From Telmatactis stephensoni (Eukaryota; Cnidaria; Anthozoa; Actiniaria; Isophelliidae), in contig JALIZF010001938.1 of assembly GCA_029948255.1 (NCBI GenBank), forward strand, positions 2,256,001-2,320,000: a stretch of DNA of 64,000 bases, read 5' to 3'. The notes under the pieces were generated by a model. The model was not told the origin of the DNA, did no database searches, and was given only the letters and a program-made list of their open reading frames with translations. Shown piece by piece: positions 45,346-57,200 of the stretch. The stretch's first letter is position 1; every line of letters starts with the position of its first letter. The translations under genes and the position numbers were made by a program.

Positions 45346-46318
45346 CAGTTTGGGGTTCCTGTGTTCTTTGATTGATACAAAGCAATGAGTATGTAGCTGC
45401 AGCGATTTTCAAGTAAAAAATCTCAGTAAAAAAGCAATTGAATTCACTTGGAGTTGAGTACTATTCAGAGAAAAGCCTTTCAATATTTGTCCAACATAGA
45501 TAAATTTGTGTGAGAGATCTGCTACAAGCTCTTCAAACCGATAACACTGTGAGCTTTTTGCACGCTTCACCGCATGCATATATTTACACACTTGTGTAAA
45601 TATATTACTGAGAAGAATTTCGTTTTGCTAAATTCCTTCAAAAACATAACCGAACACGAGGAAAGGCAAATGAATTAATGAACAAGGTATTCCTTTAGCT
45701 AAAAAGTTTTAATTGAGGTTTGGAGAGGCGTTTAAAAACTGATATGTTTTGCCGGATTTTCGAAAGCTTCATACCGGAGAAGACCACAGGAAACCCAAAC
45801 TGTTAAGGTCTGGGAACCCCTGTGCGTGCTGACTCGGGAGAACCTACGTAGCACGCAGTTGATGTAATATATTCAAAAAAATATAATGAATAACACATAA
45901 AACAATAGATAGAACGACAATAGAATACAATAGATTTTATGAATATATTATATCAACTGAGTGCTATGTGGGTTTTCCCGTGCTGACTCATGAGGACGAC
46001 GCGACACTGAGAAACAAGAAAAGCGCGGCTGTCGTTCTTCGGAAACCGTTTCCATCTTGATCGGTAGAAGCAAACTCGCAACAAAAATCACTTTTACTTA
46101 ACGCTAGCACTTGCCAGGAACTCATGGGATGATACACTGAGCGCCAGTAATCCGACAGCGATATTAGGATCACTTTCAGATTGTATGTCATACCAAGAAT
46201 TGTGGCATAGCCAAATGGCAACATGATATATATCAACAGAATCAAAATCCATGAAGCAAGTAGGACTCAGACGATCAAGTTCAATTTGCAACACCGCAGC
46301 TGAAAGGCAACCTAAAGT
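45346..46318. other. Non-coding; part of an inverted unit
   Basis: AACAGTTTGGGGTTCCTGTG at 45346 is inverted near 45787. The remainder up to 46318 shows no gene. Confidence 0.45.
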
Positions 46319-46462
46319 ATAGCCTCCTCCGCAGGCTACTCCTTTCCTTTCCTTTATTGGGTTTCCTGTGGGATCGAATGGGAAGAGCGAAGACTGGAGG
46401 CGAGAGTTTGCATCAGGAAGCCCAAGAGAAAGAAAAGGAGTTGCCTGCGGAGGAGGCTAAAG
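46319..46462. mobile_element. Foldback MITE, TAGCCTCCTCCGCAGGC type
   Basis: TAGCCTCCTCCGCAGGC at the left and GCCTGCGGAGGAGGCTA at the right; CTCCTTTCCTTT-type arms pair in part. About 144 bp. Confidence 0.75.
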
Positions 46463-46818
46463 GTCGACGCTATCCGCAAACTCAATTCACAGACTATGAA
46501 ATGTGCATCAAACACCTTGGGAAACTAAAGAACCAACTGATGGGAAGAAAATGTTGAACGACAAAAACACTCATTGAAAGACAAACAAGCTACACCAGAT
46601 CCCAGAAGACTCCAAGGTGGCGAGATGAACGTTCAATGCTTGATTTAATATTCTATACAGAAACAACCAAGCTCAACAAATTCCAATGCAAAAGCACCTT
46701 GAAATTCACTTGAAAGTAAGGAGAGAGAAAAAGTGGTAAGAATAATTTTTTAGGCATAGATTTTGACCACTTCAGCACGATTAAATTCATCGATCAATAT
46801 TTTCAGGATTTATTAGAC

Positions 46819-47126
46819 CTTTTTGCCGTAACGTTTAACACTATTTTCCAACTTCGTGCATCTTGAAACAAAGAACTGCATCGTAGAATGTGCGGAATGT
46901 GAACTTCTTTTGTTTGAAATAAAACTTTCCTTTGTCTTCCAATCAAGAAGACATAATATGGCTCCAAGTTTTGTTGCTTGGAGCCTTATTAATATGCGTT
47001 CTTGCATTGATTGGAAGACAAAGGGAAGTTTTATTTCAAAAGAAGTTAACATTCCGCACATTCCACGATGCAGTTCTTTTGTTTCAAGATGCACGAAGTT
47101 GGAAAATAGTGTTACGGCAAAAAAAT
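46819..47126. mobile_element. Foldback element with long arms
   Basis: TTTTTGCCGTAAC at the left and GTTACGGCAAAAA at the right. The arms pair over about 130 bases with a terminal hairpin GGCTCCAAG...CTTGGAGCC. Open frames on both strands mirror each other. Confidence 0.85.
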
Positions 47127-47187
47127 CTCGTGTAATAATGTATCTTTCCTTCAAATTCCCTGTGGCACTATACATGCATGCACACTT

Positions 47188-47321
47188 AGGGCTAGTTCAA
47201 ACGTCGCATCTCACATGTGCTGAATTCAATGCAAACGCAGATGATAATGAGAAGAAACAAAAGATTTGACTAATTTGCATTGAGTTTGGCGCATGTGTGA
47301 TGCGACGTTTGAACTAGGCCT
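47188..47321. mobile_element. MITE family D, copy 1
   Basis: CTAGTTCAAACGTCGCATC and its inverse bound 134 bp with CACATGTGC also inverted. Copy 2 is 0.45 kb away. Confidence 0.8.
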
Positions 47322-47652
47322 AAAACATAGTTTACTTTTATTCAGTAATACAGTCCAAGAGAATGTTATCAGCGTTTATTCTTTTATTGCGTCTACTTTT
47401 AAATAACTAAGTTCAATCTGGAGGTTTTCTCTAGTTACTATTTTTGTAGTTTTTATTGCTTTCAAAAGAAGAGGCACTCATACATCGTGGGTCTGTAGCT
47501 TTTGAGCTCACTTAAAATATAAAATTGCTAATCAAGAACTCTAAGCTACTTAAAGGCCATAATTTATATAAAAAGCCAAAAGAAAAACATGTTAAAAATC
47601 ATAACAGAAAAGAAAAGCTTATTTTCAAAACTGAAAATCTTCTCTTTCTCTG

Positions 47653-47852
47653 AGGCCTAGTTCAAACGTCGCATCTCACATGTGCTGAATTCATGCAATG
47701 CAAATGAGATGATAATGAGTAGAAACAAAAGATTTGACTAATTTGCATTGACTCGTGAATGGCTCTATTGTCTTCGCCAATGACAACCGAACAATAGGCA
47801 AAAGACTGATACGGAATTCGGTACACGTGAGATGCGACGTTTGAACTAGGCC
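47653..47852. mobile_element. MITE family D, copy 2
   Basis: Same ends as copy 1 (GGCCTAGTTCAAACGTCGCA and inverse) with a longer, unrelated centre; about 200 bp. Confidence 0.8.
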
Positions 47853-48319
47853 GAACAGTCTTTCAGTAAAGAATATATTGACCCGCGGGGAAAACTAATT
47901 CGCATCACTGATAGCTAAGGGAAAACTGATATTTTCAATAACTAGTAAATAAAAAAAGACAAACTAATAATTTCAAATGGAACAAAAATTCCTTTCTAAT
48001 AACCTTTTGAAATAAATTTCATTCTAAGCGAGTATAATTCAAGATGTATGTGCCACAGGGGCAGGTGCACTGTTATTTTGTTGTCACTCTCACTAGCTGT
48101 TTTTGTGCCAACTTGCAGTTTAATATTATTATCTTTTTTTGTGTGTGCTTGTGCTTTTCCTTGGGGAGAGGCTTGCATCATCCATCCATCCATCCATCCG
48201 GACGTGCTATCGACCCTCGCTCCACACAAACTGGTGTTTAAGTAAATATAAACATTAAAAAGTATCATATATTATATAATAAATATTAAAGTAAATATAT
48301 AACTTACAATGAACTCGAA

Positions 48320-48720
48320 AAACTTCGAACATTCGATCTTTTTTCGGCTTATCATTCAGAGATCATTCATTCAGACATTTGTTTTTGATTATTCATAAAA
48401 CCTTTCTAGTCTTTCGGTCATTCATTGAGACTTTCTTTCATTCATTCAGACTTTTTTATCATTGATATTTCAGTCATTCATTCAGACCTCCTTTGTTCGT
48501 GCGCAACATTTTTTCTACGGACTTTTGATCTTTCATTGATCGAAACTTGTTTTTAATCTGTCATTCATTCAGACTGTTGACTTCTTTTGATCATTCATTC
48601 AAACGTTTTTCTGGCGGTCCTTCATTAAGACCTTCTTTCATCACTTAATCATTCATTTTTCGTTCAACTCCTCCAATCGGTCATTCATATAAGTATGGGC
48701 TTCTTTTTTCATTTATTCCG
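48320..48720. repeat. Degenerate ATTCATTCAGAC minisatellite
   Basis: Repeated TCATTCATTCAGACTTTCTT-like words at irregular 35-50 base spacing. A short (CATC)n run lies just before, at 48178-48199. Confidence 0.7.
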
Positions 48721-48978
48721 TCCAGGAGCACAGATCATTTACTGGCGTGACAGGTAATGTCGCAAAGAAATAACCTCGCGGTTTTAAAAATGTTTGTCGA
48801 TTTTTTATAAAAATGCTGGAAAACATTCTTAAACGAATTGATGAAATTTTAGTTAGCTGTTAAATTTTCATTTATCAGCAGTGATCTCCTGCCAAATGCC
48901 ATTTAACTGTTATCCCAATTCGGACACCCTCTGTTCAGAAAAGTGAATACATCTACTTGAACAACGAAACGATCGACC

Positions 48979-49063
48979 TAGTCTCCTTCGCAGCCGTTTT
49001 TAGTCTCCGCACACATTCGCGTGCATGGCGTGACGAGACTAAAGACGGCTGCGAAGGAGACTA
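48979..49063. mobile_element. 85-bp MITE with 9-bp TSD
   Basis: TAGTCTCCTTCGCAGCCGT and its inverse are the ends. The flanks CGATCGACC (48970-48978) and CGATCGCCC (49064-49072) differ by one base. Confidence 0.8.
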
Positions 49064-49550
49064 CGATCGCCCCAAATACACGAAGTCAATTAAATGAGGC
49101 AAATTCCTAGCTATTAGACAAAAGGCTGAAATGCTTAACTGTAGCGGAAAGCTATATTAGCTAGAGTGCAGTGTTTTCAAACATTATATATACGTAGCCA
49201 TCGTCTGATTCAGTCATATAGAATAGGATTAGCTAATTCTACTAACACTACTAGCACTAAATATATTGAAACTGTAACTGAGCCAAATCAAACATATAAA
49301 TGTACATTTATGTAGTCATTATATAGTGCTTGTTCGGACGCTGTAGCTAATACTGTTAATCAAATGTTTTATTCTAAATGGAAGATTATTTCAAATTTTG
49401 TATCTATTCAAAATTTCTCTGTGACAAAATCAGTTGGCTATTATACTTGTTTTCCCTTTACTCCCGTTACTCATTACTCGCAACTCGGTTTAATTAGTAT
49501 TCACCCCCTTTGAGTATCTACTTCACAGTCAAGCAAAGCAATTATACAAG

Positions 49551-50126
49551 GTCGTGACATGGTACGTTTTTTCGCTCGTGTTCCCGTTTTTTGGTCGAAA
49601 ATTTTGATCCCTGATCCAAAAAGTTCTCTTATTTTGATCCCTGATCCCAGTTGTGAAAATTTTGATCCCTGAATCCTATTGATTTGACTACTGATCCCGA
49701 TCCCACGTTTGTGACCCCGATCCCATGGCTTGAGATCCTGATCCCAAGCCTGTGATCCCTGATCCCACGTACCATGTCCCTGAAAGCAATTATATGAAAC
49801 ATGTACAAAATATTTTCCGTGCTTCTGGTCACTTTACTCGCTTTAGCACTAGTGTAATCACATCGTAAGTAAATTATATTAATTGGATTTCTGGTCTCTA
49901 TCAGTCTATTGCAGATAAAAGACCGTTATTTACGGAACTCTAGTTAAAACGGTTCCAAAAAAGTTCGATCCCTGATTCCTGTTGATTTGACTACGGAGCC
50001 CGATCCCAAGCCTGAGATTCCCGATCCCAAGGTTTGTGATCCCGATCCCAAGGTTTGTGATCCCGATCCCAAGGTTTGTGATCCCGATCCCAAGCCTGAG
50101 ATCCCTGCTACGTACCATGTCACGAC
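49551..50126. mobile_element. TIR element built of GATCCC repeats
   Basis: GTCGTGACATGGTACGT at the left and ACGTACCATGTCACGAC at the right enclose two blocks of CCTGATCCC/CCCGATCCC repeats, the second with a 21-bp unit (GATCCCGATCCCAAGGTTTGT without its last base, three or more times at 50019-50105). Confidence 0.7.
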
Positions 50127-50129
50127 ACT

Positions 50130-51117
50130 GCTATTTGCGTCACACTCACTCGTGCAACGGACGGGAAAAATCCGCCAAGCTGGGCTTCCTGTGGCCAAAC
50201 TGACGAAGAGAACTTATAGGATTTTTAAGCATGAAATGAGAATAAAAAAGAGGAGAATAAAGACGCTGTTAGCTTATGTGTATTATGATTTATTTTATGT
50301 CAATACTGATGGAGAGATTTTTCTAGGCGTTGGAATTTTTTCCGGTTACAATCGAATAATTTGCTAGTTAGCTGCTCAAGCACGTCTCCCATTGTCGGAG
50401 GTTAATTCCTAGCATTGTAGCTTAATTGACTCAGAGAATTGGCTCAAAACTCAGAAAAGAGGTTTATCTCATGTACAGGAAATGTTTGATTTCGACTGAT
50501 TGAACTTAGAGCGGAAATATAAAGTCAAACTTATCTTCTATCGCTTTTGCTTCCTTGTGATATATTGAGTGTTGTATAAACTGAGAAAGAGCCATCTTGT
50601 CTTGATTGACTACCCATAATACACCAATAATACACTAGTTATAAATCACTCAATATTACCAAACACTTGTAAGTTATTTTTGTTCTTGTTCTGGGCTCAC
50701 GGGGTAACTGTTTTAGATATTATGTGCGGGACTTGAAACTGATAGTACTTATTACATGATCAGTTAATGAATCGAGCTATTAAATTTCTTACAGAGTACC
50801 GTTTAGCTGGTGATACCAGAAGTTTTGGTGCGAAGCCCCGTTAATACTGCGTTGTGGTTGGCTCATCGTGACGGGTAGCAGCAGCCCCATTCAAATCCTA
50901 AATTAACATGTCGTATTTTAAGTGATTTGTTGGTAGCTAGGAAACTTAAAGACATCGCATCGGATTATTTGCTGTGAGTCTGTTCGATCGACAACCAAGA
51001 CAGCTAGAACCACGATGTTGATTTTATTGTTCCACCTTGGAAGAGGTTGATGAAAACAAATACCCTCAGAAGTACTAGGTCACGCTTGTCGACAGAGATT
51101 GTCTATAGACTAAAGAC
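50130..51117. other. Upstream region of the sulfotransferase gene
   Basis: No gene or strong repeat recognised; promoter elements cannot be called with confidence. Confidence 0.5.
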
Positions 51118-51263
51118 ATGAGAATACAACAGTATTTTGGTTTACTCTTTATGTTAAGCATTCTGTGCTTTGTTTTTCTTGTTATCTATTCAAGACTACT
51201 GAAAACTACTATTTTTCAAAACCCACACAAAATACTGCAAAGATATACCAAGCAATTTATGGG
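51118..51263 (+). CDS. Exon: N-terminal signal anchor of the sulfotransferase
   Basis: The ATG opens MRIQQYFGLLFML and a long hydrophobic run to VIYSRLL, then a basic stem start. Donor GTAAGT, phase 2, matching the next exon (GG|C). Confidence 0.72.
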
Positions 51264-54200
51264 GTAAGTATGTGTTCACTGAATTTCACTGATCGGCGCG
51301 AGCAGCCACCATGTATTCTATATTCATTTGATTCTGTAACGGGTCCTCAAAGGCCAATCAATTGTTCTAGATTCGATCATTGTGGAAATCTTTTGAGATG
51401 TTATTCAAAAGGTGTAAGTTAAATAAAACATTATTTTGATCTAGAAATCAAAGCACAAACAGCAATTACAGTTAAACTGCCAATGTTACTAAAGTTGATT
51501 ACGAAATTTAACACCGCATATTTCATACAGGTTTTTCTCCGGCGTCAATTTGGAAGTCAATGAGAGAAAATATTTGTTTAGAGGCAAAGCTCGATTGAAA
51601 ATTAAAAGAAATGTTGTAAAAAAGGATAACAACAAAAAACAAAAAAATCGGCCATTATAGTTATTGATCCAGCCGACAACCTGGGTAATATCTATTTAAA
51701 TGAAAAACAATTGAATCATGACAGAAAAAAGGGCCGACTGACGGAAAAATACGAAAGAAAAGAAAAGAGAGAGAGAAAAAAAAAAAAAAAGAGAAGAAAA
51801 GAGAAGAAATGAAAAGAATTGAAAAGAAAAGAAGCTAAAGGAAAGGAAAGAGAAAGGAAAATATAGGAAACGATAAGAAAAGAAAAGGAAATAGAAAAAT
51901 ACAGGAAAAGCAAAAAAAGGAAGGAAGGAAGAAAAAACCCGGAAAGCTTGAGCTTGAAAGAGTCATAACCCTGGCCAGTATCGCAGCAAAATCAAAAAGA
52001 AAGAAAAAAGAAAGAAGAAGAAACGTTAAGACGTAGAACTCCGATGTAGGAGTTGTTTTGTAAGGTGACAAACAGAAGTAACAATTCTTAAATGAAAGTT
52101 TTAAATTGTCTTGAAATTTGGTCTTTAATAGCCCTGATGCAGTTGGCCGGTCTGGTGTTGATGACTCTGACGATATCGCTCAATTAGACGATTTCCAAGA
52201 CCTTCAAGAACTGGTTCAAAAGCTTATGAATGATTCCTCCATAGATAACAATAAAAGAAATATAAAGATGTTGGAAAAACGACATACTCCTAAAAAGTAA
52301 GAAATGTTTGTTATATTAGGCTCTTGGATGTTAGAATGAACGAGATCGAAAATAATCACTCGGGCTACCTCCATATTAATCTGGACAAATTTGAAAATAC
52401 AATTTATTAGTGTGGACGTAGGCCAAACCATCTCACACTGAAAATTATCAATAAAGAGGGCGCTGGGTTCGGTCTGAGCCGCTCAGACCCTGACTGTGTT
52501 CCAGAGCAAAATTTCCAAAATCAATACCCTGTTCCAGAGTGAATACTCTAAAACAATACCCTGTTCCAACCCTGTTCCAAAAAGAAAAAACGTTTTTGAG
52601 ACTTGTTATAATTACACAAGGGATTTTAATATCAAGTTCTTTACTTTGGTTTCCTGACTAACTGTTGACGTGTAGTTACGGACTGTGTAAAATAGCTACC
52701 CTGTTCCAGAGAGCGATTACGATTTTATAAACCTTAACTTGTTCTGAGTAAAAACGTTGAAACTTACCCTGTTTGGCGGCACGTACCCGTATAGCGAATA
52801 TAGGGTAGTACCCCCACCCCCCTCCCTCAGTATTTAATAAATTAATGGAAATGATGCTTTTAGATATTAATGCTTAGAGATTCAGGAAGTGGTTTAGAAT
52901 TTTTTTTAAAAAAACCGTTCGAGTGGTTTTAGAAAAATTCGAAATAGCGCTGGAATGTTAATATCTGGCGGTGAATCTAAAATGGACGGTCTCACAAGAT
53001 AAATTCGTTCTCAATATTATGAACGAGATAATCCTAAAAACCTTCAAGGTACCAAAAAGATAAAGGAAGATTTTGGGGAACTTTAAAAGTCATTTTATTA
53101 TTATGACTCAAACTTGACTCAAAATCAAACATACAGAATTTTTAATTTTGATTCGCAGATACGTGATTTGCATATCGTACAAGTGCGAAATATTTTTAAT
53201 TTCCATTTTATTTATTTATTTAAGTCAATATAAATCAAGTTTATACAGGGGACGACATCCGGTTTAATAACTTTGCTATAGCATAAATGGAGCCTTGATA
53301 TAACATAATAAACCACAAAAAAAGAGAATAGACATGAATTGGTCTATACATATATTTTCTCACTTCCACACCCCCCTCCCTGTCCTTCCTTCCCATGTTA
53401 TAATTCACATTCTATTCCACACAAATTGAAATTGAAATTATTACTTATTAGTAGGCTGATTGTTTGGCTTTCGCCTCCTCTCCACCCTCCCTCACAATAG
53501 GACTATTGCTTTAGATCGATGACGCTTAAAGGCGGTGTTACACGAGACGATTTTTAACGACGATTTTCCGCGCAACGTTGCAACAACTTGCAATATTTTG
53601 CGTGGCGAGTTTCCGACTTGGATTCAAAAACTCGCAACGCGTTGCCGAAGCGAAAATTGCAAGGAAATCGTTCCAAGTGTCATGTTACACGAGAAAGATT
53701 TTTAACGCAACGCCGTTGCGCTGAAAATCGTCGTTAAAAATCGTCTCGTGTAACACCGCCTTAAGATTTATCTTGAATTCGTTAAGCTTTTCTATATGCC
53801 TTAAATTCCGTGGCAGAGTAGTAGCAGTAGTAGTATATACTTTTATTTAAACAGGGTAAAAACCATTCAGTAACTACAATGAATTTACTGTTATCAACTG
53901 GTGCCCTAAATAAAATTATAAATGTTATAAAGAAGGGGGAAAAAGTAGAAATATATGATAAAATACAACAATATATAAAACTATATGATACAGTCGATCC
54001 CGAAAAGATTGTTTTGTTGAAAAGACATAAAGACAACAACAAAGTCATTTGCATAAAACTCCTTTTTAAATTCTCGGCAAGTTTCAATTTAAAACTTCAG
54101 ATAAAATCGCTTATTAATGCTATCTACAGCAGTGCATTGGGATTTTGCAACTTGATATTGAAGATTCTTGTAAAAACTTAAAAACACGTAATATGCAAAT

Positions 54201-57200
54201 GACTTTGTTGTTCTCTAAACATCTTTTCAACTGAACAACCTTTTCGGGATTGACTGTATAAAATTTAGTTAAAACTTGATTAAAATTATAAGTGCTAGGA
54301 TTATATTTAAAAGCTAACAAATATTATGATATGGAAAATACACACATGCACATATATACATATACGACCACAAAAACGCATATACATGCAGGCATATATA
54401 TGCCTTAAAAGAGAGCAGAGCATTAAACCTATTCAGTATTGAATGCTATTGAATTTTCATGATCTCATCAAAAGCACACAGTATTTAAGTTTCAGTCGTA
54501 TCAATGTTTTTGTCTATCGTTAAGTTGCTATGGCAATGAAGTTTTCTGCATGAAATGCTGACAGCTGGTGCATTCTATCATATTCTCATCCCGCGTGACT
54601 GAGAGCTTATTTTTTTTTCTCGTCGCCTTAAGGCCTTTAGTCAGGGCCCCCTTAGTCCCCTTAGTGCGGTCGTGATTCCACTTGAATTTTGAAAATTTTA
54701 TGACGTCAAGAGTGTGGCAATAAGAAGACAGACAACTCAAAACCATCTTCAATTCGTTTTTTACAACAATTATTTGAGATAAAAGTTAAAAAATCCTTTT
54801 CAAACTGGGCAACAGAACGCGCCGAAACGCGTCAGCATTTTATTGACACACTCTAATCAACCAATCAGATCGCGAGATTAGTATCAAGTGTTGTAAAAAT
54901 ACCTTTTGCGTGAAACGTGAATGGCTGATTAAATTTGACTTAAACGTGATTTAAGGTCTAAAATCTTTTTGCGTCCACGTGAAAGCTACTTTTGATTTTT
55001 TTGTGAACGTGAAAGAAATTTTTTAATTAATTATCCGTGACACGTGAAAAGACCAAAAATATTTTTTGCGTGATTTAATATTATTTGCAAAGGGCTATAG
55101 ACTCTTATTAGTGCCTCGCAGTCAAAATACCACAATTTGCATGCCACACAGGCGGGAATTGAGGCGAAGGCTTCGATGCATGCACCACACAGCCATCATA
55201 CTCTACGTTAGGGACGGACCATTAGAAAAATGGGGGGGGGGGGGGGGGAGTTTGGGATTGGCATAAATTTTTTTTAGCCACCAAAAGTGGAAATGATTTT
55301 CTTTTCACTTTGGCAGGAAAAGAATTTTTGAAGATAATTAATGTCTCGGCAGATTTTTTCAAAATTTTTATTGGAAATATTATTATTTTCTGCTTTTGCC
55401 CCTCCCATCACTTTTCTAATGGTCCGTCCCTTACACGAACATATAAACCTCAACGATTCTTTCTTCCATATACATTTTTTTTTACTTCAACTCGGGGATG
55501 TAAATGTCACACAAGCGGAAACTGACACAAATTAAAGAGAACTGAATTAGATTTTTGACATTCAATGTCCGTTCTTCAGCGCCACAAAAGCAGAAAAAAT
55601 AAATAGATGGATAAACAATTAATTCCCTGTGATCTGAATGTCACACAGACGGAAACTAAGATGAATAGGCCATATGCACTAACAAATCACGTGACCCTAT
55701 ATGTCTCCCCTAAATCAAGCAGCACCGTCAAAATGAACGCCAGAAATAGAATGAGCATCTATGTATTAGTAAAAGTGGAAAGTTTCAGTTTAATAGATGA
55801 ATAAGTAAATAAATTTAAGATTATTTTTTAAGATTCGTTCGGAAAAACGAGTTGGATGGCAAGAGCTTGCCATATCACAGTACAGACGGAAACTAGGATG
55901 AATAGACCATATGGACGTTGAGGGCTACAGGTTTGTTAGTGCTACGCACTATTATGTAATACCTTCTTAAAATAAAGTCACTATCTATCTATCTATAATT
56001 AACAGGTCACGTGACTGAGCATGAGCTTGCCATACAACGCGTTTTTCCGAACGAATCTTAAGAAAATATGCAATCTTAAGGTGGCCCGTACCTATTGATT
56101 TGTTTGTCAGACATAAATTTTAATCGCGTCTTTTTATATCAAAATCTTGTCCGATTTCTGAGAAATTTACAGCCATTTGTCTACAAGCCTTGAAATTTGT
56201 ACCAGTAATTATTTTTCTTTAGATCAAATAATTCAAGATATAAGACAATTTTTAAAAGTAGCTTTTTGAGAAAAATTGGTCATAAATCCAAAATTCTAAG
56301 GTGTATTTTTTTCCTATTTCGTTAATCCAGTACAAAGGCATAGGGGACGACTACATACAACATGTATCGCGCCAATTTAATCCTTACAAGTTGCGATACA
56401 AAATTTGCGGTGCCTGTGACACAACACTTCAAAAGTGTTGTTTTGAATAAATTAACAAACCATGAGGGCTTTACCTTGGCAACTCAAACGTCGACTCGAT
56501 GTAGTTGCTTACTTTTGAAGCTTACTGAATTATACATAGTACAGCAAAGACAACGACACTTGGCAACAGGCATGTTAACATCTTGTTCTACCCCATACCT
56601 AGAAAATTTCAGGAAACAATTCGACAGAATTTGTAGAAGTCGAAGTAAAACAAATTCGTAACGTTCACCTCGTGGTCACAAAAATTACTCCCCAAGTTTG
56701 CTTGAGGATAACATTGGCGTTTAGCTTCCCATGCCTCGATATTTTGTTCACAAGTTACAATAGGCATTTGTCTTTCTTATAGCAGATATTGTTCTCGCTG
56801 GTTTTGAAATTTTGTTGAGATTTTGGCGGTAGTTTTGACTACATAATTTTGCGTCGTCACAGGCAGCGCAAATTTTGTATCGCAACTTCTAAGGATTAAA
56901 TTGGCACGATACATGTTGTATGTAGTCCCCTATGCCTTTATACTGGATTAACGAAATAGGAAAAAAATTCACCTTAGAATTTTGGATTTATGACCAATTT
57001 TTCTCAAAAAGCTACTTTTAAAAATCGTCTGATATCTCTAATTATTTGATCTAATTCGCAGAAAAATGATTACCGGTACAAATTTCAAGGCTTGTAGACA
57101 AATGGCTGTAAATTTCTCAGAAATCGGACAAGGTTTTGATATAAAAAGACGCGATTGGAATTCATGCCCAACAAACAAATCAATAGGTACGGGCCACCTT

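Noticed and set aside
48320..48720. CRISPR-like repeat spacing
   Set aside because: The words are degenerate and irregularly spaced in a eukaryotic context; this is a minisatellite.
49987..50367. 126-codon frame with DPDPKVC repeats
   Set aside because: The repeat part is a GATCCC minisatellite and the remainder has no recognised domain.
53879..54181. 100-codon frame rich in Lys, Ile and Leu
   Set aside because: It lies in an inverted AT-rich repeat with no domain or splice support.
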